Assembly (NCBI GenBank): GCA_021784115.1 | Contig: JAJXTE010000010.1 | Coordinates: forward strand, 1-38,861 | Length of the DNA stretch: 38,861 bases | Direction: 5' to 3' | From: Pseudomonadota bacterium | GTDB lineage: Bacteria; Pseudomonadota; Gammaproteobacteria; Burkholderiales; Thiobacillaceae | Shown: positions 26,083 to 33,393 of the stretch, piece by piece | Layout of the letters: each line of letters starts with the position of its first letter | Position numbering within the stretch: the stretch's first letter is position 1 | The notes under the pieces: generated by a model | What the model was told of the DNA's origin: nothing | The model's database searches: none | Seen by the model: the letters and a program-made list of their open reading frames with translations, nothing else | Program-made: the position numbers and the translations under genes

Positions 26083-26559
26083 TCAGGCTTCGTTCAGCAC
26101 TTCAGCGAGCGTTTGCGGCGACATCGTCGTTGCCTGGGCAAACCCGCCGACGAAGCGGATCGACTCCGGCCATATGGCGAACAGCGAGAAGTCGGCAAAG
26201 CTGAACAGGTCCGCGCTCTGGGGAAACCGGGACAGGTAGGCGGCCTTCGCCTCGGCGTGGCCTGCGGCGCCGTCGGCGATTTGCGCCGCCCGGCCTTGTA
26301 CCGTGATCCGCGCCAAGGCCTGGACAGGCACGTCGGGCGTTGGCGGCGCGACGACCAAGAGGCTCACCTGCGGGCTCGACAGCATATCCTTGGTGTGCGC
26401 CGCGAGCTGGCTGACATGGATGACAAAGCCCGAGCCGCCGGGAAGCAGGGCGAAGGGCACCATGGATACGTATGGCTGCCCCTGATGCAGGGTTCCAAGG
26501 GCAGCCACTTGTTGGGTTCGCAGGAGCTCGCGGAGGGTCTGGGCGTAGGCAGGATTCAT
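26083..26559 (-). CDS. HugZ/pyridoxamine 5'-phosphate oxidase-like flavin protein
   Basis: 158 residues with a split-barrel flavin-binding fold: VAALGTLHQGQPYVSMVPFAL (first strands), FVIHVSQLAAHTKDMLSSPQVSLLV (FMN-phosphate contact region), ALARITVQGRAAQI and FADFSLFAIWPESIRFVGGFAQA, the last being typical of the HugZ haem-utilisation group. HugZ-like proteins bind FMN or haem; activity here is unknown. The start at 26559 was chosen from the usual distance to the first strand; its ribosome site is weak. The frame stays open upstream to 26955 but that part looks non-coding. Confidence 0.8.
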   Translation of the reverse strand: MNPAYAQTLRELLRTQQVAALGTLHQGQPYVSMVPFALLPGGSGFVIHVSQLAAHTKDMLSSPQVSLLVVAPPTPDVPVQALARITVQGRAAQIADGAAGHAEAKAAYLSRFPQSADLFSFADFSLFAIWPESIRFVGGFAQATTMSPQTLAEVLNEA

Positions 26560-26881
26560 CCGCGGGCGTGGGGTCAGTCGGCGTAGTTGCGTAACGGGGA
26601 AGCAATCGGCGCTGCATGGCTCTGCCATGGGTTGATCGCGCGAGCTTGATGCTACCAGCGTCGGGATCTTCGTGCGCTTGCTGGCTGCCTGCCCGCGCGC
26701 CGGCCGAAACCTGTTCTGGCGCGAGACCGGGGACTCCCTGCAGGCCGGGTCGCGCTTCGACGTCGTGCAGGCAGGCCAGGAGGCAATCACGAGCCGGCCC
26801 GAAATCGGTCGCCCGCTTTGGCGCACGCTTATCTGAAAGGCGTGCACGAATCCGGGCGCAGGGCGACGCAGCAATCGCGGC
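26560..26881. other. Intergenic stretch with a possible gene remnant
   Basis: A plus-strand frame is open from 26636 to the TGA at 26834-26836 (66 codons) and reads like protein: ELDATSVGIFVRLLAACPRA, then GRNLFWRETGDSLQAGSRFD, ending IGRPLWRTLI. It has no ATG and a TGA directly upstream, and I do not recognise the family. It may be the C-terminal remnant of a lost gene. Nothing else in the stretch is supportable on either strand. Confidence 0.4.
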
Positions 26882-27307
26882 CTATTTTCGGGCGATCTTC
26901 CCGCCGGCCGCCTTGTAGGCCTCGAGGCCGCCCTCGATGAAGCGCGCCTTGACACCCGCGGCCTGCAGCCGGTCGACCACGCTGTTCGACACCACGCCGC
27001 CGCGCACGCAGTAGATCACCACGTCCTGCGTGAGCGGCAGGGCGCCAATCCAGGCGTCGATCTTGTCCGGGTTTTTCCACATCGCACCGGGAACGATTTC
27101 ACTGGATGCGGCGTAGTCGGCCTCGCGCCGCACGTCGAATACCAGCGTGGTGTCCGGATTCAGGTCCGCCGGCTGGATCGTGCGCGGCAGGTCCGGGCAT
27201 TTGTCGGTGGGGCTGCCGCATCCGCAGCGCTTCAGGGGATACGATTCCACACGCACTTCAGTGCGTAGTGGGTCGGAGTCCTTTAAGGATTGATCAACGG
27301 GTTCCAT
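26882..27307 (-). CDS. Single-domain rhodanese with an N-terminal Cys cluster
   Basis: 141 residues. The rhodanese domain (about 45-140) has TTLVFDVRREADYAASSEI, the active loop VIYCVRGGVVSN with nucleophile C100, and a C-terminal FIEGGLEAYKAAGGKI. It should carry a persulfide on C100 in the cytoplasm (no signal peptide). Before the domain, residues 26-38 contain three Cys (C28, C30, C37; RCGCGSPTDKC), unusual for a plain rhodanese and a possible metal or persulfide site. The PGAMWKNPDKIDAW region resembles rhodaneses found next to chromate-resistance genes. A GAGGAT ribosome site precedes the ATG at 27307. Confidence 0.85.
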   Translation of the reverse strand: MEPVDQSLKDSDPLRTEVRVESYPLKRCGCGSPTDKCPDLPRTIQPADLNPDTTLVFDVRREADYAASSEIVPGAMWKNPDKIDAWIGALPLTQDVVIYCVRGGVVSNSVVDRLQAAGVKARFIEGGLEAYKAAGGKIARK

Positions 27308-27454
27308 ACGATCCTCACATGAAAAACGAATAAGCCAGCCCGAGCAGGGCGCACAGCCAGAGCCTCGTCCGAGGTCGGTGCCTGGGGTGCCATCAGGCAA
27401 TGAACACGAAGAATACGCCGAGTCTGCGCAGGACGCTGCCCTCTGCGGCGCGGG

Positions 27455-28354
27455 TCAGCGCGTTGTTTGCGCCCGCTCCAGCACGAATGCCTTGAACGCT
27501 TGTGCCGCCGGCGACAGCCGCTTGTCGGCGCGATGGACGATGTACCAGTGGCGCATGATGGGAAACCCCTCGACATTGAGCACGGCCAGCCGCTTGAGCG
27601 CGCGTTCCATCTCCAGCGTCTGCAGCGAGAGGACGCCCAGCCCCAGCCCGGCCTGGACGGCCTGCTTGATTGCTTCGTTGCTGCTCATTTCCATGCTGCT
27701 GTGAATTTCCAGCCCGCGGGTGGCGAAGAAGCGTTCCATCGCACCGCGCGTCCCCGAGCCCGCTTCGCGCACCAGAAACGGTTCGGCGGCCAGCGCGGCG
27801 ACGGACACCTTCTTCTTGCGGGCCAGCGGATGGTCGGGCGGGGCGATCACGACCAGCGGGTTGTCCATGAAGCGGGTGGCTTCCAGTTCGAGCCCGTCCG
27901 GCACCTGGCCCATGATGGCGAGATCGATCCGGTTGGCGGCGAGTTGCTCGAGCACCGATTCGCGATTCGACACGTCCAGATGAATCGACACCCCGGGATG
28001 GCGGCCGCGGAAGCGCACCAGGATGTCGGTGGCGACGGCGTTCACGGTCGAGGTCACGGCCAGCTTGAGGCGGCCGCTGTCGATTCCCTGCAGCTGCGCG
28101 AGGTTGGCCTGCAGGTCGTCGAGCCGCGCCGTGATGGCCCGGCTGGCGTGCAGCACCTCGCGCCCGGCCTCGGTGAGGAAGATCTTCTTGCCCAGCTGTT
28201 CGGTGAGCGGCAGGCCGAGGATGACCTCGATCCCCCGCACCTGCATGGAGACGGCGGGCTGCGACAGGTGCAGTTCCTCGGCCGCCCGCGAAAACGACAG
28301 GTGGCGGGCGACCGCCTCAAATACCCTGAATTGGCGCAGCGTCAGTCGGCGCAT
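27455..28354 (-). CDS. cbbR: LysR-type regulator CbbR of the RuBisCO operon
   Basis: 299 residues: N-terminal winged helix (about 3-62; LRQFRVFEAVARHLSFSRAA, LHLSQPAVSMQVRGIE) and a co-inducer domain (about 90-290; LAVTSTVNAVATDIL, SMEMSSNEAIKQAVQAGLGL). It matches CbbR closely and is divergent from cbbM, the usual arrangement. CbbR activates cbb operons and responds to metabolites such as NADPH, ATP or RuBP, depending on species. The ATG at 28354 is 138 bases from the cbbM start; a candidate operator lies between them. Autoregulation is likely for the family. Confidence 0.93.
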   Translation of the reverse strand: MRRLTLRQFRVFEAVARHLSFSRAAEELHLSQPAVSMQVRGIEVILGLPLTEQLGKKIFLTEAGREVLHASRAITARLDDLQANLAQLQGIDSGRLKLAVTSTVNAVATDILVRFRGRHPGVSIHLDVSNRESVLEQLAANRIDLAIMGQVPDGLELEATRFMDNPLVVIAPPDHPLARKKKVSVAALAAEPFLVREAGSGTRGAMERFFATRGLEIHSSMEMSSNEAIKQAVQAGLGLGVLSLQTLEMERALKRLAVLNVEGFPIMRHWYIVHRADKRLSPAAQAFKAFVLERAQTTR

Positions 28355-28365
28355 TGATGTATAAG

Positions 28366-28389
28366 TCTAATGATATGGTTCTAATCATA
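28366..28389. promoter_or_regulatory. Candidate CbbR operator in the cbbR-cbbM divergent region
   Basis: Two near-identical decamers, TCTAATGATA (28366-28375) and TCTAATCATA (28380-28389), repeat with a 14-base period in an AT-rich block (28355-28410) that stands out against the GC-rich surroundings. TGAT (28371-28374) and ATCA (28384-28387) also form a dyad. LysR regulators bind such elements. A -10-like TATAGT for cbbM is at 28422-28427. Binding by CbbR is inferred. Confidence 0.55.
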
Positions 28390-28492
28390 ACAATTTAATA
28401 TTCGTTATATAAGCGGCTGCGTATAGTCCACCCCTGTCGTGTTCAGGGGCTTTGCTTCTGAAACCTTGTTCATCTACCGCAGGAGCCAAGCA

Positions 28493-29872
28493 ATGGATCA
28501 ATCCGCACGTTACGCCGACCTCAGCCTCAAAGAGGAAGACCTGATCAAGGGTGGCAAGCACATACTCGTCGCCTACAGGATGAAGCCCAAGTCGGGCCAT
28601 GGCTATCTGGAAGCCGCCGCCCACTTCGCTGCCGAGTCCTCCACCGGCACCAACGTCGAAGTGTCGACCACCGACGAATTCACCAAGGGCGTCGACGCGC
28701 TGGTGTACCTGATCGACGAAGCCACCGAAGACATGCGGATCGCCTATCCGCTGGACCTGTTCGACCGCAACGTGACTGACGGCCGCATGATGATCGTCTC
28801 GTTCCTGACGCTTGCCATCGGCAACAACCAGGGCATGGGCGACATCGAGCACGCCAAGATGATCGACATCTATTTCCCCGAGCGCGCCATCCAGCTGTTC
28901 GACGGTCCCTCCAAGGACATCTCCGACCTGTGGCGCATCCTGGGTCGTCCGATCCAGAATGGCGGCTACATCGCCGGTACCATCATTAAGCCGAAGCTGG
29001 GCCTGCGTCCCGAGCCCTTCGCCCATGCGGCCTACCAGTTCTGGCTGGGCGGCGACTTCATCAAGAACGACGAACCCCAGGGCAACCAGGTGTTCTCGCC
29101 GCTGAAGAAGACCATCCCCCTCGTCTATGACGCGATGAAGCGCGCCCAGGACGAAACCGGCCAGGCCAAGCTGTTCTCGATGAACATCACCGCCGACGAC
29201 CACTACGAAATGTGCGCCCGCGCCGACTTCGCGCTCGAGACCTTCGGGCCCGATGCAGACAAGCTGGCCTTCCTGGTCGACGGTTTCGTCGGCGGCCCCG
29301 GCATGATCACCACTGCCCGTCGCCAGTACCCCAACCAGTACCTGCACTACCACCGCGCCGGCCACGGCATGATCACCTCGCCGTCCGCCAAGCGTGGCTA
29401 CACCGCCTTCGTGCTGGCCAAGATCTCGCGTCTGCAGGGGGCGTCGGGCATCCACGTCGGCACCATGGGTTACGGCAAGATGGAAGGTGACGCCACCGAC
29501 AAGGGCATCGCCTACATGATCGAGCGCGACGAGTGCCAGGGCCCGGTCTACTTCCAGAAGTGGTACGGCATGAAGCCCACCACCCCGATCATCTCCGGCG
29601 GCATGAACGCGCTGCGTCTGCCCGGTTTCTTCGAGAACCTGGGCCACGGCAACGTCATCAACACCTCCGGCGGCGGTTCCTACGGGCACATCGACAGCCC
29701 GGCGGCCGGCGCGATCTCGCTGCGCCAGTCGTACGAGTGCTGGAAGTCGGGCGCCGACCCGATCGAATACGCGAAAGAGCACAAGGAGTTCGCCCGCGCG
29801 TTCGAGTCCTTCCCGGGCGACGCCGACAAGCTGTTCCCAGGCTGGCGCGAAAAGCTGGGCGTGCACAAGTAA
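28493..29872 (+). CDS. cbbM: Form II RuBisCO large subunit, CbbM
   Basis: 459 residues. It fixes CO2 on ribulose-1,5-bisphosphate; form II enzymes are dimers with no small subunit and low CO2/O2 specificity, suited to high CO2 or low O2. Numbering coincides with Rhodospirillum rubrum: K166 in [10 protein letters not shown], carbamylated K191 with metal ligands D193 and E194 in [12 protein letters not shown], and loop-6 K329 in [12 protein letters not shown]. It is full length with all active-site motifs. AGGAG at 28481-28485 precedes the ATG. It leads cbbM-cbbQ-cbbO, divergent from cbbR. The strongly biased codon use suggests high expression. Confidence 0.98.
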   Translation: MDQSARYADLSLKEEDLIKGGKHILVAYRMKPKSGHGYLEAAAHFAAESSTGTNVEVSTTDEFTKGVDALVYLIDEATEDMRIAYPLDLFDRNVTDGRMMIVSFLTLAIGNNQGMGDIEHAKMIDIYFPERAIQLFDGPSKDISDLWRILGRPIQNGGYIAGTIIKPKLGLRPEPFAHAAYQFWLGGDFIKNDEPQGNQVFSPLKKTIPLVYDAMKRAQDETGQAKLFSMNITADDHYEMCARADFALETFGPDADKLAFLVDGFVGGPGMITTARRQYPNQYLHYHRAGHGMITSPSAKRGYTAFVLAKISRLQGASGIHVGTMGYGKMEGDATDKGIAYMIERDECQGPVYFQKWYGMKPTTPIISGGMNALRLPGFFENLGHGNVINTSGGGSYGHIDSPAAGAISLRQSYECWKSGADPIEYAKEHKEFARAFESFPGDADKLFPGWREKLGVHK

Positions 29873-29895
29873 TCAAGCACGACATTGACGCAAGC

Positions 29896-29932
29896 GAGAA
29901 ACGCCTCCGGTTCACTGGAGGCGTTTCTCTTT
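29896..29932 (+). terminator. Perfect 13-bp hairpin after cbbM
   Basis: GAGAAACGCCTCC (29896-29908) pairs perfectly with GGAGGCGTTTCTC (29917-29929) across an eight-base loop; only three T follow. It lies between cbbM and cbbQ and probably gives partial termination or 3'-end protection, making cbbM mRNA more abundant than cbbQO mRNA. Confidence 0.8.
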
Positions 29933-29975
29933 CGGGACAGGAAACCTTTCTTGTCTCACGGACAAGGAGCAAATC

Positions 29976-30779
29976 ATGATCGATAAAGACCAATACAAGC
30001 TTGAACAGGAACCCTTCTATCAGCAGCAGAAGAACGAGGTCGCGCTGTACGAGGCCGCCTACCGCAACCGCCTGCCGGTGATGGTCAAGGGCCCGACCGG
30101 CTGCGGCAAGTCGCGCTTCGTCGAATACATGGCGTGGAAGCTGGGCAAGCCGCTGATCACCGTGGCGTGCAACGAGGACATGACCGCGTCCGACCTGGTC
30201 GGCCGCTATCTCCTGGAAGCCAACGGCACCCGCTGGCTCGACGGCCCGCTGACCACCGCCGCGCGCATCGGCGGCATCTGCTACCTCGATGAGATCGTCG
30301 AAGCGCGCCAGGACACGACCGTGGTGATCCATCCGCTGACCGACCACCGCCGCACCCTGCCGCTCGACAAGAAGGGCGAACTGATCCACGCCCACCCCGA
30401 CTTCCAGCTGGTGATTTCCTACAACCCTGGCTATCAGACGCTGATGAAGGATCTGAAGCAGTCGACCAAGCAGCGTTTCACCGCCTTCGACTTCGACTAC
30501 CCTGATGCCGCGCTGGAAGCGCAGATCGTTGCGAAGGAAACCGGCATGGACGAAGCCGTCGCCGCGCAACTGGTGAAGATCGGCGGCGTCGCCCGCGGCC
30601 TCAAAGGGCACGGCCTCGACGAAGGCATCTCGACGCGTCTGCTGGTGTACGCGGCGACGCTGATCAAGGACGGCGTGGAGCCGCGCGACGCCTGCCGCAT
30701 GGCGCTGGTGCGCCCGATCACCGACGACGCCGACATCCGCGAAACGCTCGACCACGCCATCGATGCAACGTTTGCCTGA
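29976..30779 (+). CDS. cbbQ: CbbQ, AAA+ RuBisCO activase subunit
   Basis: 267-residue MoxR-type AAA+ ATPase: Walker A GPTGCGKS (39-46), pore region [17 protein letters not shown], Walker B ICYLDEI (D105/E106), sensor 1 VISYNPGYQ and a C-terminal lid with [15 protein letters not shown]. CbbQ forms hexamers that, with CbbO, remove inhibitory sugar phosphates from RuBisCO. Its position directly after cbbM and before cbbO matches the Q2O2-type activase found with form II enzymes. The ATG at 29976 has AAGGAG five or six bases upstream. Confidence 0.96.
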   Translation: MIDKDQYKLEQEPFYQQQKNEVALYEAAYRNRLPVMVKGPTGCGKSRFVEYMAWKLGKPLITVACNEDMTASDLVGRYLLEANGTRWLDGPLTTAARIGGICYLDEIVEARQDTTVVIHPLTDHRRTLPLDKKGELIHAHPDFQLVISYNPGYQTLMKDLKQSTKQRFTAFDFDYPDAALEAQIVAKETGMDEAVAAQLVKIGGVARGLKGHGLDEGISTRLLVYAATLIKDGVEPRDACRMALVRPITDDADIRETLDHAIDATFA

Positions 30780-30784
30780 ACAAC

Positions 30785-30810
30785 CCCCTCTCCCGCTCGC
30801 GGGAGAGGGG
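30785..30810. repeat. Perfect 12-bp palindrome between cbbQ and cbbO
   Basis: CCCCTCTCCCGC (30785-30796) and GCGGGAGAGGGG (30799-30810) are perfect inverted repeats with a two-base loop. This 'CCCTCTCCCGC..GCGGGAGAGGG' palindrome is a common interspersed element of proteobacterial genomes. It ends one base before the AGAGGAT ribosome site of cbbO, so its folding could limit cbbO translation. Confidence 0.8.
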
Positions 30811-30823
30811 AGAGGATGAGCCC

Positions 30824-33085
30824 ATGACCGAAACCGAATACCAGCATCCCCTCATGGCTGCCTACTGGAAGCAACTCGACACCCGCTTCCCGCAGGTCGA
30901 AGAGGTGTTCGAGGATGTCATGGCGGAGGCTCTGGCGGTGCTCACGCGCGAGGGGATCGACGACTACCTCGAGGCCGGCCGCGTGATCGGCAAGCTGGGG
31001 CGCGGCGTCGAGCCGATGCTGGCATTCATGGAAGAGTGGCCGTCGACCGTCCAGGCAGTCGGTGCGTCCGCGCTGCCGGCGGTGATGGCGTTCATTCAAC
31101 GCTTGCAGAGGTCTCCCAACGGCAAAGCGATCACGCCTTTCCTGCAGACGCTGGCGCCGGTCGCGCGCCGCCTTCAGTCGCAGTCGCAACTGCAGCACTA
31201 TCTCGACATCGCGCTGGACCTGAAGGCGCGCACCACCGGCTCCATCCACGGCCACCACACCACCTTTCCCAGCCCGGGTCTGCCGGAATTCTTCGCCCAG
31301 GCGCCGGCCCTGCTCAGCCAGCTGACGCTGGCCGGCCTGAAGAACTGGGTCGAATATGGTATCCGCAACTACCGTACCCACCCCGAGCGGCAGAGGGATT
31401 ACTTCCGCCTGCAGTCGGCCGATGCCCGCGCCGTGCTGCAGCGCGAGCGCCACGGGACCCTGCTGGTGGACGTGGAACGCAAGCTCGATCTCTACCTGCG
31501 TGGCCTGTGGCAGGACCACGACCATCTGGTGCCGTACTCGACCGCGTTCGACGAAACCCGCAAGCCGGTTCCGTATTACGACAAGCTCGGCATCCGGCTG
31601 CCGGACGTGTACGACGACGCAGGCGACATTAGCGGCCTCGATCGCTACCGTGCTGCGCTCGCCCACATGGTCGGCCACCGCCGCTGGTCCGAGGCGCAGG
31701 TCGCCGACAACTGGAGCCCGTTCCAGCGCATGGCGGTCGAATTCTTCGAGGACTGCCGCATCGAGACACTGCTGATCCGCGAATACCCCGGCCTGCGCAA
31801 ATTGTTCCTCGCGCTGCACCCCAAGCCGGTGGAAGACGCCTGCGATCCGGAGACCACTTCCTGCCTGCGCCACCGCATGGCGATGCTGTCGCGCGCGCTG
31901 CTCGATCCGCATCACGGCTACGGCGACGCCGACCTGCTGGATTACGTGCAGTGCTTTCACGCTCGCATGGCGCAGGGCGAATCCTCTACCCGCGAAATTG
32001 CCGCGATGGCACTCTCCTACGTCGCCAAGACCCGCCGCCAGAGCGACCAGTTCGCCAAGGTGCACTTCGACGACACGGTCGTCGACTACCGCGACGACAA
32101 CCGCCAGCTGTGGAAATTCATCGAGGCGGGCGACGAGGAGGAAGCCTTCGACGAAGAACGCAAGATCGAGCCGGGCGAGGAAATTAAGGGGCTACCGCCG
32201 CGCCATTATCGAGAGTGGGATTACGGCAGCCAGACCTACCGCCCGGACTGGGCCAGCGTGTACGAGGCCTTGCACGCCAGCGGCAACCCCGCCGACATCG
32301 ACCGCCTGCTCGCCAAGCACAGCGCGCTCGCCAAGCAGCTGAAGAAAATGCTCGACCTGTTGAAGCCGCAGGACAAGGTGCGCATTCGCTACCAGGAAGA
32401 AGGCAGCGAGCTCGACCTCGACGTCGCCATCCGCTCGCTGATCGACTTCAAGGGCGGCGCCACGCCCGACCCGCGCATCAACATGAGCCACAAGACCTCC
32501 GGACGCGACATCGCCGTGATGCTGCTGCTGGACTTGTCGGAATCGCTCAACGACAAAGCGGGCGGCAGCGACCAGACCATTCTCGAACTCAGCCAGGAAG
32601 CGGTCTCGCTGCTGGCCTGGGCCATCGAGCAGCTGGGCGACCCGTTCGCCATCGCGGGTTTCCACTCCAACACGCGGCACGACGTGCGCTACCTGCACAT
32701 CAAGGGCTACGGCGAACACTTCGGCGACGAGGTGAAGGGGCGGCTGGCCGCAATGGAGGCGGGCTATTCGACCCGCATGGGCGCGGCGATGCGCCATGCC
32801 GCGCATTACCTTGGCGCGCGTCCGGCTGACAAGAAACTCATGCTCATCCTCACCGACGGCAAACCCTCGGACGTCGACGCCCACGACGAACGCCTGCTGA
32901 TCGAGGACGCCCGCCAGGCCGTCAAGGAACTCGATCAGGACGGCATCTTCCCCTACTGCATCAGTCTCGACCCCAAGGCCGACGAATACGTCGGCGACAT
33001 CTTCGGCCGCCAGTTCACCGTCATCGACCACATCGAGCGGCTGCCGGAACGGCTGCCGCAGTTGTTCATGGCGCTCACAAAGTGA
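30824..33085 (+). CDS. cbbO: CbbO, von Willebrand factor A adaptor of RuBisCO activase
   Basis: 753 residues. A long helical N-terminal region (1-480) is followed by a C-terminal VWA domain with a MIDAS site, LLLDLSESLND (D570, S572, S574), then TDGKPSD and a late ISLDPKADEYV. CbbO docks the CbbQ hexamer onto RuBisCO through its MIDAS domain, and in the Q2O2 type it recognises form II RuBisCO. AGAGGAT precedes the ATG at 30824. It is the last gene of the operon. Confidence 0.95.
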   Translation: MTETEYQHPLMAAYWKQLDTRFPQVEEVFEDVMAEALAVLTREGIDDYLEAGRVIGKLGRGVEPMLAFMEEWPSTVQAVGASALPAVMAFIQRLQRSPNGKAITPFLQTLAPVARRLQSQSQLQHYLDIALDLKARTTGSIHGHHTTFPSPGLPEFFAQAPALLSQLTLAGLKNWVEYGIRNYRTHPERQRDYFRLQSADARAVLQRERHGTLLVDVERKLDLYLRGLWQDHDHLVPYSTAFDETRKPVPYYDKLGIRLPDVYDDAGDISGLDRYRAALAHMVGHRRWSEAQVADNWSPFQRMAVEFFEDCRIETLLIREYPGLRKLFLALHPKPVEDACDPETTSCLRHRMAMLSRALLDPHHGYGDADLLDYVQCFHARMAQGESSTREIAAMALSYVAKTRRQSDQFAKVHFDDTVVDYRDDNRQLWKFIEAGDEEEAFDEERKIEPGEEIKGLPPRHYREWDYGSQTYRPDWASVYEALHASGNPADIDRLLAKHSALAKQLKKMLDLLKPQDKVRIRYQEEGSELDLDVAIRSLIDFKGGATPDPRINMSHKTSGRDIAVMLLLDLSESLNDKAGGSDQTILELSQEAVSLLAWAIEQLGDPFAIAGFHSNTRHDVRYLHIKGYGEHFGDEVKGRLAAMEAGYSTRMGAAMRHAAHYLGARPADKKLMLILTDGKPSDVDAHDERLLIEDARQAVKELDQDGIFPYCISLDPKADEYVGDIFGRQFTVIDHIERLPERLPQLFMALTK

Positions 33086-33393
33086 GGCAAAGGCAAGTCG
33101 AGGCCACGAAGGCGCCGCCTGCACTTGCGCCGGTTTCGGCCTGTCACCGAGCGTGTGCCACTGCAGGCGGCGGCACATTCAAGTCCCTGTATCGAATCAA
33201 GTTTTCTGCGTTCAGGCCGTTATCAGGCGTGCCATCCATTCAAACGACAGCCGTGACAGGAATGTCTTCGCCGACCGGGTTGCCAGAGCGCGGGGGGCTT
33301 CCTTTGACGGGTCACGCGTCCATGAGGTGCTTACGGCCAGATGGCTACTTGTATAACCCAACGGGGCTTCGTGCGGATGCGCAGCAAAGAACA
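33086..33393. other. Non-coding leader upstream of the PAS-GGDEF-EAL gene
   Basis: The frame of the next gene stays open back to 33082, but the translation before residue V105 of that frame (for example FRPLSGVPSIQTTAVTG) shows no domain and no good ribosome site. I see no promoter with good -35 and -10, and no match to a GEMM-type c-di-GMP riboswitch. No gene is called here; an N-terminal extension cannot be ruled out. Confidence 0.5.

Noticed and set aside
27315-27454. Two hydrophobic minus-strand tails (RRLGVFFVFIA and LWLCALLGLAYSFFM) between cbbR and the rhodanese gene
   Set aside because: They share a frame but are split by a TGA at 27393-27395, and neither has a start codon or ribosome site, so they are most likely chance or unresolvable remnants.
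30497-32065. 522-codon antisense frame over cbbQ-cbbO
   Set aside because: Overlaps two confirmed genes and shows no family motif.
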